Source: Melampsora larici-populina 98AG31 | Taxonomy: Eukaryota; Basidiomycota; Pucciniomycetes; Pucciniales; Melampsoraceae | Length of the DNA stretch: 64,000 nt | Assembly (NCBI RefSeq): GCF_000204055.1 | Contig: NW_006768780.1 | Location: 1,012,233 to 1,076,232, forward strand | Reading direction: 5' to 3' | Shown: positions 32,873 through 44,739 of the stretch, one piece after another | Numbering within the stretch: the first letter of the stretch is position 1 | How the letters are laid out: each line of letters starts with the position of its first letter | Translations under genes and position numbers: made by a program | Notes under the pieces: model-generated | The model's database searches: none | Seen by the model: only the letters and a program-made list of their open reading frames with translations | What the model was told of the DNA's origin: nothing

Positions 32873-33664
32873 TTAATTTACTCTGATGCAAGAAGTATTC
32901 AGCCATCATAGCTGAACCACAAACAACTTGCACAGTAGTCTGCTGGGGCTCAAACATCCCAGAGACCCCATCTCAGTCTTGTATTTTGGACAGTGGGCTG
33001 GTCAAAGAGACACCATGAAGCCCTGGATTGACCTTGAAAGATAGAAAAGCTTAGCTCCAAACTCTAGTGAGGAATTAAAGATAATCATACACCCCACTGT
33101 GCTTGCCCACTTCTCTTAGTTCCCAGGGGTCATCAAAATATAGAGATTGTGATTGTTGGGTAGCTGGTAGGTGCAGGTGTTTTGATTAACCAATGATGCT
33201 ACCAACCTGGTTCAAATCTCAGGACTATAACTTTTACTCTACATTGCTAATTTCCCTCATGTTCTGAAATCTAACCAACAAACAATAAGTTTGAGATATC
33301 AGAAGATATCAGGGGGAGAAAATCATTGCTGCCACTGGAGAATCCTCTGAGCTGATTGCATCAATAGCCACTGTGATTTCGCACAGAGTCTTTTCAATCA
33401 CATTGTTCTAAATACACAGAAAAAAGGTTTTGAAAAAGAATGAAATGAATCAGTACATCATATCAAGAATGAGAAGGATAACATAAGAAAGCTTACCATT
33501 TGATCAATATCCACCTGATCCTTGGGATTTGTCACAAATAGAAACACACCATATTTCTTTTTAGAAGTCTTGAGGGCTGTGTTGCACTGCGTTGCAGCAA
33601 GTTTTGGTTTTGTTGTATGTTTCGAGTAAAGACTTGTCATTTTTGAGATAATTGTGGATGGAAG
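32873..33664. other. No gene recognised
   Basis: Intergenic segment before hAT B. No conserved frame, RNA or repeat noticed. Confidence 0.4.
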
Positions 33665-34069
33665 CAATTCTGGCTCGCAGCGCTGCGCAGCGCTGCTAGC
33701 CGTAGATCGGGCAGCGCAGCTGAATCCCAGGACCCTCGAGCCTGGTAGCTCTAAGGTCAGCTGTGAACAATGTTTGGGACAAAAAAACAGCTGAAAACTC
33801 AACTCTGCTCGCGCAGCGTTTCGCAGCGCTGCAAGCAAAAAAGAAACGTTTTTTTTTAAAAAAAATAATAAATTTTCTTAGAAGTAGAGTGATAGTAAAG
33901 ACAGTAGAGAAAGTGGCATGTAAAGGTAAGTCAATGAGCGTAAAGAAATGAAAACATAAAAAAAAGAAACAACATCTCAAATTTATTGTAGGAGATTTCT
34001 AAACGCTAAACGAGTGTAAAGAAAAAGAGAAAAAAGTAAACAAAGTAAAGAGAATAAATGAAATAAGAA

Positions 34070-37000
34070 CTAAAATTTATTGTTTCTGGGTTTCTTTTTA
34101 AGTGCCTTCTTCCCAAACTCGAGTACTTTACTGACTTCACCAAAGTCCCCAGTGAGAGGTATGCCCTCATTGGCCCAGATCTGACCGCTGACGGTCATCT
34201 CTATCATTCGAGGGGCCATTGAACCCCGATCAGCCGTGCAGACTCGTCCAGCGACCGAGAAAGATTGTTCGGGCGCACCGGAGGCCGCTGGAGTGGCGAG
34301 GTAATCCTGAGCCAGTACTGCCAAAACTGGGTATTTGCCCGCGTGAATCTGAATATTGATGATTAGCAAAGAAGATTGACTTGGGGGAAAAAAATGAATC
34401 ACTTACTTTCCACCAGTCCAAAGCGCATTGTGGATTGTTCATATCCGGAGACACCATTGGGTCGATACCTTGAAGGTATCGCTCAAGTTCATTGAGTTTG
34501 GTCGAAGCAGCAACTTCGTTGTAAAAGTTCAGAAACTCCGTTATAGACGGTTCATCATCATTGCTGACAGTAGTATTGATTGGACTTGAAGTAGGTAAGT
34601 GAGAAAGTTGCTCTCGAACATCTGGTGAGTCGCGTTGTGATGTGAAAACGGTTTGTAATAAATCTTGAGCTCGATCGCGGTGGCGAGATGAATGTGGAAA
34701 TGCATGAGAGAAGAATTTAAGTCGTAGCCCGGGGTGAAAGACAGTTGCCAGAACTATAGTATCACAAGCCAGTGATTCATCCAAGTACGTGTTGATCTTA
34801 CTTATCATCACGTCCACCATTGGATACAATGGATCATTACTGTGCATCTTCCTTAATCGCTCCTCCATAGAGGAGTTGAGCTGGACATACTTAACCAGTA
34901 CCATGCAGCCAGTGGGTTTATCCCCCTCCATCTCTCGAGTCAGCATTTTGATTGGCTGTGAGAGATGGAATCTATGGTGAGAAAAGATTACAAAAACAAA
35001 AATAAAAATGAAAAACTTACTGTGAGGATGTCCAAAATATCTCTCATAGCTTGCCAATCCTTCACGGAGAAGGTAACTTCTTCAAAATAACCGTGACCTT
35101 TACCATCCTTCCTTGGACGACGCTTCTTTGAGAGAACCTCGGTCAAATCTTCTCTCATTACTTTATCTACCAGCTGAAGCATTGATTGAAATCAGTTAGA
35201 GTTTAGAAAGAAATACAATAGAGACAAAGTCATACCTCTCGCGCTGCCCACATTCTCTCCCAGCGTTCGGCGCGAATACCCCATCGTATGCCATGACCTG
35301 ACAACAGCGCCTTGAGTGGGCGTAATCCTTCTGATGTACGCTGAGTGTTTGCTCGAACTTGGCGCCGGTTGAAATCGGCTCGGTGAGCAGATGACCAAGT
35401 GAGTTTTTTGTTGACCGAATCCATCTGAACCAGAAGGAAAAATTAGAACTTATATGAAAAGTAGGAAATATAAGAGAGGCACTTACGTCTTTGGTCAGCT
35501 TCTTCATGTAAGTATCACCTAGAAGGTATGCTTCCTTGCGTCGTCCATAATACTCTGGCTCGTCCTCTTGCTCGGCATCCTCATCGTCAGGATCGGCGTT
35601 TGATTGGTCGTCAGATTGATCACTGCTGTGACTGCTTTTGGATTCCCATTCTTCGCCGTCTTCACTATCCACCACACCTTCCTCAAGCACAAGTTGTTCG
35701 CATCCCTCTTCGTCTTGTAGTTGCTCGTTGTCTTCATGAATAACAGCCATTACCTCAAGTTGTGGAAACCTACCTAAAGTGGAATGTCGGACACGATGGG
35801 GCTTCATCCCAAGCGCATCAAGCCCGGCTTTAACAATCAAGCCCATTTTATGACAAAAACATCTAATGGCCATCTTCTTTGGATTCCAGACAAAGTCGTG
35901 GCCTGATTGGATACCTTGTTCGGCCAGCTGTCGATGCATTTCCCGCTCGAGAGTAAAGTTATTGCTGCCTGAGTCCGAAACATTTGCAAGCATGTTTAAT
36001 TCAGACTTATGTCAGTATTCAAAATCTAATCAAATAAAAATATAAAATACAAAACTTTGAAATAATTAATAGCAGACTTATCTTCTGATACAAATTGTTC
36101 TTTTTCAAGATTGCTACCATTGGCTCGGCAAGCAAAGTCCCCTGATGATGCCAGGCGACAAGCTTGAAGGTCAAGTGTCGCACTACGTACTTCCAGTCGT
36201 TTGTAACAAAAGAGATCAAAGCGCCGATGAAGGCGTGAAGGTTACCTTTGACTGTCCATACATCTTGTATGAGACAAAACTTGCTAGTTAGGTTCTGCAA
36301 AAATAAATATAACTTAGGATAAGTTATATTTATTTGAGCATGAGTCAATAAATATAACTGAAAACTCACCTTGATCTCCTGATCAATCACTGAACCACGC
36401 AGTGATAAGTACAAACTTTTGGCCTCATCTGCCACCCACTTTCGCCCAAATACACGGGCATCAGGTCGTAACCAATGGATGATGGATTTGAGCATGGGAT
36501 CTTTGATTCGCTTGAACGGGAGCGCTTGAGACACCTGCCAAACGGCCAGGCATTGGTTGAGAGTTCGATTGGTAAAGGCCGGCGCTGGGATGACGAAAGC
36601 TGAAAGGGACCCTTGGTGATTTTCCTGAAGACGCTGAGCACGGAGTTGTGAAACCGTGGGAGGAAGCTTGGCACCTTTTGCGATCGCCTCCTGACGACGA
36701 ATACAGCCAGCACCAGACTTACCAGGTGCATTGCTCCCATCACGGTGCACCTTGAGATTGGATCGTGAACTGCCGCTGATTTGAACAATCTTGGCACACA
36801 TGAGACAAGTGTAGGACAGGTGAGGTCCATCCAAAGGCTACAAACCGTTTGAATATCAGGGTTAGTTGATGGGATCGGAGGGAAAACATGGTTATAGATA
36901 GAAAAAGAGAAGAAAGGTACATACGTCTGGCTGTCCAAGGTGGTTTACACCATGTTCGGGCGGACCATAATAATCGTATGGACTGTCAAATTCGATCTCA

Positions 37001-37510
37001 GCGGGCTGATTGCGTTTTCGTTTTCGAATACGCTCGTTATCTTCATCTGAATCTTGTGCCAAGTCCACTTGGGGCGGTGGACTTGGATCCTAGAGGGTTT
37101 CGACGATGAAATCAATCAGTAAATATACAGAAAGTATGAAAGAATAAAACTTACTCTTACAACCAACGTTTGAGTTGTCTGAGCCCTTGGTCGGCGTGGA
37201 CGGCTGGCCATACTTGAGTTGCCTATCTCATGATCTGAGACCGAGGCCGAGCGTCCTTGGTTTTGAGTTTTCTTTGAGTGACCTGTGCCCTGAATAACAA
37301 AGGATAGGAGTAATGGAAAGTCAAACGATGAATCAGATTTGTGGATGAAGAATTTGAAACAAATGAGTCACTTACTTGTGAGCTGGCCTGAGCCCTCGAT
37401 CGGCGCGGACGAGTAGTCACAGACTTGACAATCTCATCATCTGCACCCGAGACAGAGACTGAGCGTTCTCGGTTTCGGGGGTGGTTTGAGGTGCCGGTGC
37501 TCTGATTCAT
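34070..37510 (-). CDS. hAT B transposase, about 930 aa, open through ten exons
   Basis: Exons (minus): 37510-37376, 37289-37155, 37089-36925, 36837-36370, 36294-36082, 35993-35487, 35424-35236, 35173-35021, 34955-34407, 34348-34070. All are multiples of three; they sum to 931 codons with no internal stop. Order: repeated Arg/Ser-rich N-terminal segments (RERSVSVSG, GRSASVSD), a zinc finger (CLMCAKIVQI, LKVHRDG), QDVWTVKG (first Asp), VSDSGSNN (second Asp), an acidic loop, EMEGDKPTGC, LDWWK, and APEQSFSVAGR with the catalytic Glu. Intron 5 (36081-35994) has AT-AC ends. The start is uncertain: ATGAATCAG at 37510 overlaps a plausible acceptor and a further similar segment lies upstream (37626-37750). 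Possibly active. Confidence 0.82.
35994..36081 (-). other. AT-AC intron in hAT B transposase
   Basis: 88 nt, starting ATAAGT after TATCAGAAG and ending AAAC before ATGCTTGC, with TACTGAC as a possible branch site. Reading it as GT-AG would delete the catalytic SDSG motif. Confidence 0.75.
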
Positions 37511-38537
37511 GATGATAGATGAAAGACAAGAAGATAATAGATGATAGATGAAAGACAAGAAGATGAAGATAATATAATCTTCATTAGTATTGATTTATTA
37601 AGAGTTTGAAAGATAAAAAAAACTTACTCGAAACATGGAAACCAAAGAACGAGCCGGTTCTCCAAGATCTAGACCTCCTGGTAGGGAGGCCGAGCGCTCA
37701 CGACGTCGATGAACATGTTCATCTCATACGTCCCTACCCAGCCCTAAGTCGAAAAGGCCACGGCGAGAATCAGAAGACGGCACGATCATTCCAGGTGCTG
37801 GTCTAGCTGGTGTAACTACTCAAGAGGACCGGCGAGGTAGGGGGGTTGTTCCATCATCGGTCTCGTAGCCCGATGACACAAAAGAAGTAAGAGTGGTTTG
37901 CTTGTTCATGATTGGATGGAGAGTTAATAGAAGATACTAAGGTGATTGGTATAGAATTCGAATGACAAGTAATGGCAAAAGGGACAGAATAAGCTCAATG
38001 ATTAACACTGAGAGTTGATGAGATTGTCAGATTGAAAGAGAAACGTACGTTTATATCATAAGATACTTGTTTGGTCCACGGTAACGAGGGGAGGGATAGG
38101 ACGAGCCACTGATGGTCGAGGTGATATGATATTGAGATCCTGCCACATGGAAACTCCATGTGGCGGGATCCCTGGAGATAAATTCGGATGGGGTTGTTCA
38201 TAGAGGTGTGAGATGGAAAGGCATCAATCAAAAAGAAAATAAAAGTTCGAGCGGTGGCTTGATTATTGGATGGCTTGAGCTGGAGTTGGGATGGTGAATG
38301 GTGGTACAGGGTACTGGAAGAAGGTGAACGGTGGTACAGGGCAGGTTGTAGGTTAGCGTGGGGAAACCAGGAGCTGGGTTTATCAGCGGACAGCGCAGCA
38401 CCGACATTCGGGCCGGCCGGAATGTCAGCTGAAAACGAAGCACCCCGGGGCCAAGCTTCCGGGTCGACGGAGCGGCTGCGCCGGGCGCTGCGCTCCGCGC
38501 TGCTCTCCGCTTCTGCCTACGCTGCGAGCCAGAATTG

Positions 38538-39698
38538 ATGGAAGGGATATAAGAAGCCAATTTGATCAGTTCAAGCACAGTGGTCTTTGGTGATTATCTT
38601 GCTGAGTAATTTCATCTTTGAGTTACAAACCTTAGCCACTTACACTTTGAATGAAGGGAGATCTATATGGCATGGGATATCATTTGGAATACCACTTTTT
38701 TTGATTGGTGTGATTTCTATTTCAGAGTCTTCCCACTGTGGTTGAACTTGAAGTAAAGGAGGGAGTGGAGATCACATACAAAAGGTTTTGTGTGATTGGT
38801 TGCCATAGGTAGTGGTCCTATGATCTACAAAAGGAAAGAAGAAATTTGTTCCACTGTCAGTAAAGATGGTAATCTGATAATCAAAGAGATTGCAATGATC
38901 AAAGAAGAAAGGAACTTGCCTTGATCTTCAAATCCATGCTTGCAGTCAATCCAAGGCAGTAGTTGAGTCAAGAAAGTAAGATATGGAAGAAAAGAGAGAG
39001 TGGTGGAGTGATGAATTGAGAACAATCAAGATCAAAGGTGGGAGCTGGGTGATATGATCAGTCCCCATTCAGCAGACCCGGCTTCGAGTAGATATATGAT
39101 TCGGGGCCAAGTTTGGGAGTTTCAAACAAAATGGACAAACTTTCATACAGATGCAGTAATTATGTGTAATTGGGCTGTAGAAGGCTGTAGATCATGAGAT
39201 TGAACATCCAACTTTCAAGTGATGTTTGGTAGGCAGTGTTGGGCAGTGCAACTTGTTAGATAAGTCTTACAACGTGTTTGATAGTTATAAAATGCTATTA
39301 TGAAAGATGGATGATGAGATGATTGAAGTGATAAATAGGAGAGTAGTCTTGGTGAAGAATTAAAGATGGAGAGTTGAAAGTGATTTGAATTTAAACTTGA
39401 TGATCATCATCAACTGATTTCTTAATTTAATCTCGATTTAATTTTTATTAATTTTACAACATACAATTTGATTCGATCACACAGATTAGGTAATCTTTTT
39501 TCATTCCACCACCATCATCATCATCACTATCACTATCACCATTTACTCTTTGTTTTTTGTTTTTCAAGAATTCTCCAAGATTATATCATCAAGACTTTAG
39601 CTAGCCTCAGCTTGTATGGTAGATTATTACATTTCTTATCAACAATATCATCTTCATCTTCATCACTCTCAATATCATTCTCATTCTCATTGATAATA
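38538..39698. other. Intergenic, no gene recognised
   Basis: Between hAT B and the next host gene. A CAC/ATC microsatellite lies at about 39503-39542. A frame upstream of 39699 encodes a His/Ser-rich run from that repeat and is judged untranslated. Confidence 0.4.
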
Positions 39699-41074
39699 AT
39701 GCATAAGAATATAGATTTATCATTAAATCTATTAAAAACTAATCATTTTCAATCAACTTCAACTTCAAATTCAAATTCAACACCAAATTCAAAATCCAAA
39801 TTACAATCCACCACCACCAACTTACTAAATTCGATAATCAAAAACCATCAAAACAAATCTAACAATCCAACACCTTCTACTGCTTCTACTAATCTATCAA
39901 TCAAACATGGTGAAGATTTAAATAATTTCATTTGGGATTATATACCACCAAGAAGTTCAAATTCGAATCAAAAATCACCTGATTATGATTATGAAAAACG
40001 ATTAAAAGAAATCGTAAGTACTTTCCGCTGATTGATTGATTTATTCTTGAATTCGATTCTGATCGATGATGGATATCTTTTGAGATAATACAGGTTAAGA
40101 TATATAATCCACTTTTGAAACCATCACTTCGAACTAGAAATTCAACTTCAAGAACAGATCAACTATCATCATCAAAGAAAAATTCATATCATCATCATGA
40201 ACAACAACAACAAACGCAACAGCAACAGCAAGAACAGGAAGAAGAATCGATGATACCTAGATCAGCACCCTTACCTAGACTCAATCAATCACCACATCAT
40301 CATCATCATCATCCAATAGTCTCATCGATCCCAAAACATTTAAAACCTAGAACCACTTATCAATTACAAATACCCAAATCAAACCAAAATCAAAAGATCT
40401 CATCCCATCCCACTTCTTCATCTTCTGATCATTCTTCATCTTCTTCTGATTATTCTATTCAATCTAATTTGAAATTATCATTAAATAGACCTAGATCATA
40501 TTCTACACCACCTGAACCGATAAACAATCAACATGATCATTTAGATTTCACTTCGAATCCGACTTTACAACAAATCACTGAATCAGATCATTTCAATTTA
40601 AATCCATCAAACTATCATCATCATCAAGTGATCAATGAACATTCAATCAACAAACTACCATCATCCAAACCTACTTCAGATTATTCTTCAACACCTATCA
40701 CACCTAAAGTAATTCGAACAGCCGGTAGTAGTACCTCATCATCCAATACCACCACCACCACCTCAACATCTACCGAATTCAAAGTCTTACCTAGAATAGG
40801 CCCTAAACCTAATCAAATCAATTTAGTTCAAGAAAACGAAGTAGAAGATCAAACAGAAGATGAAGAAGAGGATGAAATGGGACAAGAAGCTAAAGATCAA
40901 GAATATAAACAAGTGATTTTGGAAAGATTACCGGTTAGAACTTCGTCGATTCAAGAATCCAATCCTTCACTTTCTCGTCCTAAATCTGGTAGAGTTAAGA
41001 TTGCAAAAGAAGATTATGTGATCTTTAATAAATCGAATTTGAATCCTACTACTACTACTCATAATGGCGTCTAA
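39699..41074 (+). CDS. Hypothetical low-complexity protein, 431 aa
   Basis: Exons 39699-40013 (105 codons) and 40094-41074 (327 codons with stop), separated by an 80-bp GT-AG intron. I chose the ATG at 39699 (MHKNIDLSLNLL) because the upstream extension of the frame is microsatellite-encoded. The only segment that looks folded spans the intron: LNNFIWDYIPP, then YEKRLKEI joined to VKIYNPLLKPSL. Elsewhere the protein is Ser/Asn/Thr-rich and disordered, with poly-Gln (about 135-150), a run of six His (about 175), an acidic stretch (DQTEDEEEDE), and a basic tail with SRPKSGRVKIAKEDYVIF. No signal peptide. The family is not recognised. It is probably a regulatory or scaffold-type host protein, but that is only a guess from composition. 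Confidence 0.7.
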
Positions 41075-42041
41075 ATGATTTCAAGATTTAATTTTCTTCA
41101 AGACCGTCTTCGTTTTTTTTAGATTTGGGTTTCAAGATCCCTTTGAAACTCTTGAAATTGGTTTTTGGAATTTCAAAACTTTCTTAATTCCTATCACTTT
41201 GTAGCCTTTACTTTTCCTTCTTTACCTTTCTCTTTATCTTAATGTATCACCCTCTTTCAAACCATTTCATTTTAACTCGATTAATCACACTCATTCCAAA
41301 TGTATAATCTTCTTGAATCTCACTAAACCAACTTCCTTGGCTTATCTTGATTTGACTAAACTGATCATTCATTCATTTTGAATTTTAATCAAAACACTTG
41401 TAAAGCTTTCTTTTTAAAAACTTGTAAATTAATCCTTTTCGAAACCTTTTTTAATTTTTTAATTCTATCTTTCATCTAGTTGATCAGATCATCATCATCA
41501 TCATGATTTCTTGATGTAAAATTTTCTTTTTTCTTTTTCTTCTTAGCTTGTATGAATTTTATTGATTTTCTTTTATGTTTGTTTTGTTTCGTTTTGTATT
41601 ACCATTGTATTCTTATCATTTCTTGATTTGTTGTTTTCATCTTTTTTTCCAGATGAAGATTGTAACATTTTAAGACTTTGAAATCATGAGATTTAATCAC
41701 TGAAAAGAAATTCTCCAGAAAGACAAATGAAATGCTCATTAGATTTGGTCTTTGAGTCTTTGGAAAAGTCTTCAACAATCAAGATCAATTTCAAATCAAA
41801 TCATCAATTTGATTTGATTGAATTTTCATCTCTTCTCATTCTTTCTTATAAGTTTAAAATCAAGGTTTTGAACAAAACGGTAAACGAGTTTCAATTCTTC
41901 AAAAACCTTTTCAAAAACTTGAGATCCTCTTGTACATCAAAACAACAAGATCACACAACAACATTGGGATTTTTCAAATACAACTAAACCTCAATTTTCA
42001 TTCATTTGGATGAGGTAAGAAACCAGTCGTGGTGATAGTTT
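41075..42041. other. Convergent 3' flanks, no further gene
   Basis: Lies between the 3' ends of the gene at 39699 (plus) and the RTC3-like gene (minus). AT-rich, with an ATC microsatellite at about 41490-41503. The open frame at 41727-41987 has low-complexity composition and no homologue that I recognise. Confidence 0.45.
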
Positions 42042-42746
42042 TTAACGACCAGCATGACCAGCAGCATGACCACCACGGTTAATGTTATTACTTCCACCAC
42101 GATTATCATTCTTAGATGCAAACTTTAAAGGTTGACCATCAGATGATTCTAATCTACCTTTTTCTAAAACAATGGTAATCACTTCTGTATCCTAAACCCC
42201 CGAACCCCCCCAAAAGAAAAGATTCGAGAAACAGACATTAATGACTGGAAGATGGGTTTGAGAGTAGAATGAAATGGAAAGAGAGATGGGGTTTACATTG
42301 GATGTACCGAAAACGGTTTCTAGTTCTTGTTTACTTGGTCTATTTAATAAACCTTGAGCACCTTGACCACTATGAAACACATCAAAAGCTATAAACCACC
42401 CAAAAAAAAATACAAAAATTACCATGGTGATTTATAAATTAAACAAGTTGCAAGATTCGGTTTATGAAGTAAGACAGTCTGGATCATGACTTACAGTCTA
42501 CAATTTCCACTAATGGAATCGATTTATCTCCTTCTGTACCTAACCATTTCTTATAAGCAGGTACATCCGAAATAATTGCAATAAATTCATCTGTACTAAA
42601 ACCCAACCATTCATCAATAGTTTATCAATCAATCAATCAATCGTTTCTCATACAATCAAAAACCTAAAGAAGTTTAGAAATCTGGATCATTAGACTTACG
42701 ACATTGAGTCTGGTTTATAAATCACTTTGTTGATAGTAGGTGACAT
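42042..42746 (-). CDS. RTC3/SBDS-domain protein, 129 aa
   Basis: Exons (minus): 42746-42700, 42595-42495, 42388-42297, 42191-42042 (47, 101, 92 and 150 nt; 130 codons with stop), GT-AG introns of 99-106 bp. The product starts MSPTINKVIYKPDS and contains EFIAIISDVPAYKKWLG, VEIVDSFDVFHSGQGAQGLL, NRPSKQELETVFGTSN and VITIVLEKG. This pattern is the small single-domain SBDS-type protein of the yeast Rtc3 (YHR087W) family, linked in yeast to RNA metabolism and ribosome-related functions. Yeast Rtc3 is about 111 aa; here the C-terminus adds a Gly/Asn/His-rich tail. No signal peptide, so likely cytoplasmic or nuclear. Intact; a LINE fragment lies about 280 bp upstream of its start. Confidence 0.85.
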
Positions 42747-43357
42747 TCTTTCTGGTAGATTTCTTGGATGGGTTTTGGTTTTTTCTTTCTTGCGCCCGAG
42801 CGGTTTTGTGTTTAACTTTCAGGTTCGAGTTTGATGACGAGAGTTGAGTTGAGTTGAGTTGAGAAGATGACGTAATCTTTGAATAAGTTACTTTTACATA
42901 AAAGGCAATATAACTGTTACGTATTGATGATCGAATCGGGCTCGGACTCGGACTCTTGGGTTTCTTTTTGAAAAGATGACCGGGTATGGTAAATCATCAT
43001 TTCAATAAATTATAAATCCAACTTCTCGAATCATGAAGCTGAGCTCTTAGGAATTGTAGAGGCGACGGAGCTAGCAAACACCCTCTTCAGGAGCCACCGC
43101 CCACCTTTAACTGACCTCGCGATCTTCAGTGATAACCAGGGAGTATTAAGATTGATTCATGATGCCCCAAGACAATCCTCAGGACAGCATCTAGTAATTA
43201 AGATACGCACTAACCTCCAAAAACTACCTACTAACGCAAAGGTGAGATTTCATTGGACACCAGGTCACACAGGTATTGAGCTCAACAAGAAAGCAGACAA
43301 ACTAGCAAAAAGGCAGCAACTGACACAACCAACCAAATCAACATTCCAACAAGTTTA

Positions 43358-44200
43358 TGTAGGATTTTGACTACAAACACCTTTAGAAAGGTGAAACAAA
43401 AGGTTTCAGCTTTGAGTGTTGACAAGACACTTGCTGAGGAAACAACTGGAGCTCTAAGCTCGACAGACCTTTAGAAAGGTGAAACAAAAGGTTTCAGCTT
43501 TGAGTGTTGACGAGACACTTGCTGAGGAAACAACTGGAGCTCTAAGCTTGACAGACCTGACGAAGATGATAAAAGAGAAACTTAGAATCTTTTTCTTCGA
43601 CAGCATTTAAACACTTCACAACACACCTTTAGAAAGGTGAAACAAAAGGTTTCAGCTTTGAGTGTTGACGAGACACTTGCTGAGGAAACAACTGGAGCTC
43701 TAAGCTCGACAGACCTGACAAAGATGATAAAAGAGAAACTGAAAACAAAGAAAGAGTAATCACACTCAATGAAGACATTTAGTATAAGGCTAATAAGAGA
43801 ATTTAACAAAAGACCTTACCTTAGAATATTTTTCTTCAACAGGAGGAAAAAGATTCTGAAGGTACAGATTGATCAGGTATATAAGAGAAAAACAGGCATC
43901 ACGCATTCACACAAAACAACTGAACAATGAGAATCACAAATAAACTAAGTCCTCCTTCTTCTCACGTCACCATCGACTCCTCCTCCTTCTCTCTCACACT
44001 TGATCAACTAGAACCTTGATTACAATGAACCACTTCACCTTCCTCCGGCCACTTAACTACATGAAGATCAATAAGATTTAGAATCATCATAGTGTAGTGA
44101 ACAGACGTGACGAGAAAAGAAACACTTCGAGAAAGAAAGAACTTGATATCATTTAATTGAGTAACTTGAAGAGCTTGACCATACATCATTTATTCCAACA
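43358..44200 (-). mobile_element. Solo LTR (843 bp) with GTTTA duplications
   Basis: Read on the minus strand it begins TGTTGGAATAAATG and ends CAAAATCCTACA. It is flanked by a perfect 5-bp duplication GTTTA (43353-43357 and 44201-44205). A TATA-like TTATATACC lies near 43880. The TGTTGGAA start is typical of Ty1/copia LTRs, so that class is likely. No internal region or partner LTR is nearby, so it is a solo LTR left by recombination. Confidence 0.8.
43378..43745. repeat. Three direct repeats inside the solo LTR
   Basis: A unit beginning CCTTTAGAAAGGTGAAAC starts at 43380, 43468 and 43626. The first copy is about 88 bp, the next about 158 bp because an extra segment follows the shared part. 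Copies are nearly identical, so the expansion is recent. Confidence 0.8.
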
Positions 44201-44739
44201 GTTTAGGAAGCTTTAAAAAGAGAACTGATGAACAAGTCAACATCAAGAACATCATTCTTGAACCTAGTAAAAATCCGTACTCAACTCACCCAAAGGAAAT
44301 TTCCAAAGAGCTGATGAGCATGGAAAAAGGAAGTACAGCTGTGATCTTCCAATTGAAGGCCAGATACAGTCCCTTAAGCGACCACTTATTTAAACAAAAC
44401 CTATCAGATTCCCCTCTATGTCCCAAATGCCTTGTTAAAGAAACCACTGAACACTTTTTGTTGTATTGTAAACAGTTTTCTAGGGCGAGAAAAACACTAC
44501 GAAACAACATACGGGAAGAGAAAATCAAGGTCAATTGGTCAAATGCAAAGAAGCTCCTAGACACTCCAAAGTTCTTCCCATTACTAGGCGATTTCATTCT
44601 CAAAACAAGACGTTTTATCCATTTTCACTCATATCTTAAGGACAAGGTCCCGAAGAAGACGATCACGAGGCAGGCTTACGAAGTGACAAGAGAAGGAAAT
44701 CAAACTTAGTGTCTCTCAAAGAAGAAAAAAAAAGCTCAT

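Larger units (their letters stand above)
33665..38537. mobile_element. hAT element B (4.87 kb), apparently intact
   Basis: Inverted ends CAATTCTGGCTCGCAGCG and its complement, flanked by ATGGAAG (33658-33664 and 38538-38544). Subterminal AGCGCTGCGC and GCTCCGC words at both ends. It holds an open ten-exon transposase gene on the minus strand. A perfect-looking hairpin at 38136-38170 (CCACATGG-CCATGTGG core) lies upstream of the gene. Confidence 0.85.
43030..44709 (+). pseudogene. LINE ORF2 C-terminus: RNase H domain plus Cys knuckle
   Basis: ELLGIVEATELANTL, IFSDNQGVLRLI and HWTPGHTGIELNKKADKLAK show the RNase H acidic residues (Glu, Asp of SDN, Asp of KAD) and the His. This is the cellular-type RNase H found in Tad/I-like LINEs, which removes RNA from the cDNA hybrid. 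After the solo LTR, ARYSPLSDHLFKQNLSDSPL, CPKC and EHFLLYCKQF form the C-terminal zinc-knuckle region usual in these proteins. The join is interrupted by the LTR and a frameshift around 44206-44310, so the protein is dead. The reverse transcriptase and endonuclease are absent. Confidence 0.75.

Noticed and set aside
33680..33835. GC-rich AGCGCTGCGC islands (also 38460-38530, 30100-30170, 25716-25880) as CpG-type promoters
   Set aside because: They coincide with the termini of hAT elements and are inverted repeats.
39468..39698. N-terminal extension of the gene at 39699 (His/Ser-rich)
   Set aside because: Encoded by CAC/ATC/TCA microsatellite and pyrimidine-rich DNA upstream of a better ATG; reads like untranslated leader.
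41727..41987. 86-codon plus-strand frame
   Set aside because: Low-complexity Phe/Ser/Lys/Asn composition in an AT-rich 3' flank; no splice or homology support.
43378..43745. Direct repeats as a possible CRISPR-like array
   Set aside because: Units are 88-158 bp without spacer structure, inside a solo LTR of a eukaryotic genome.
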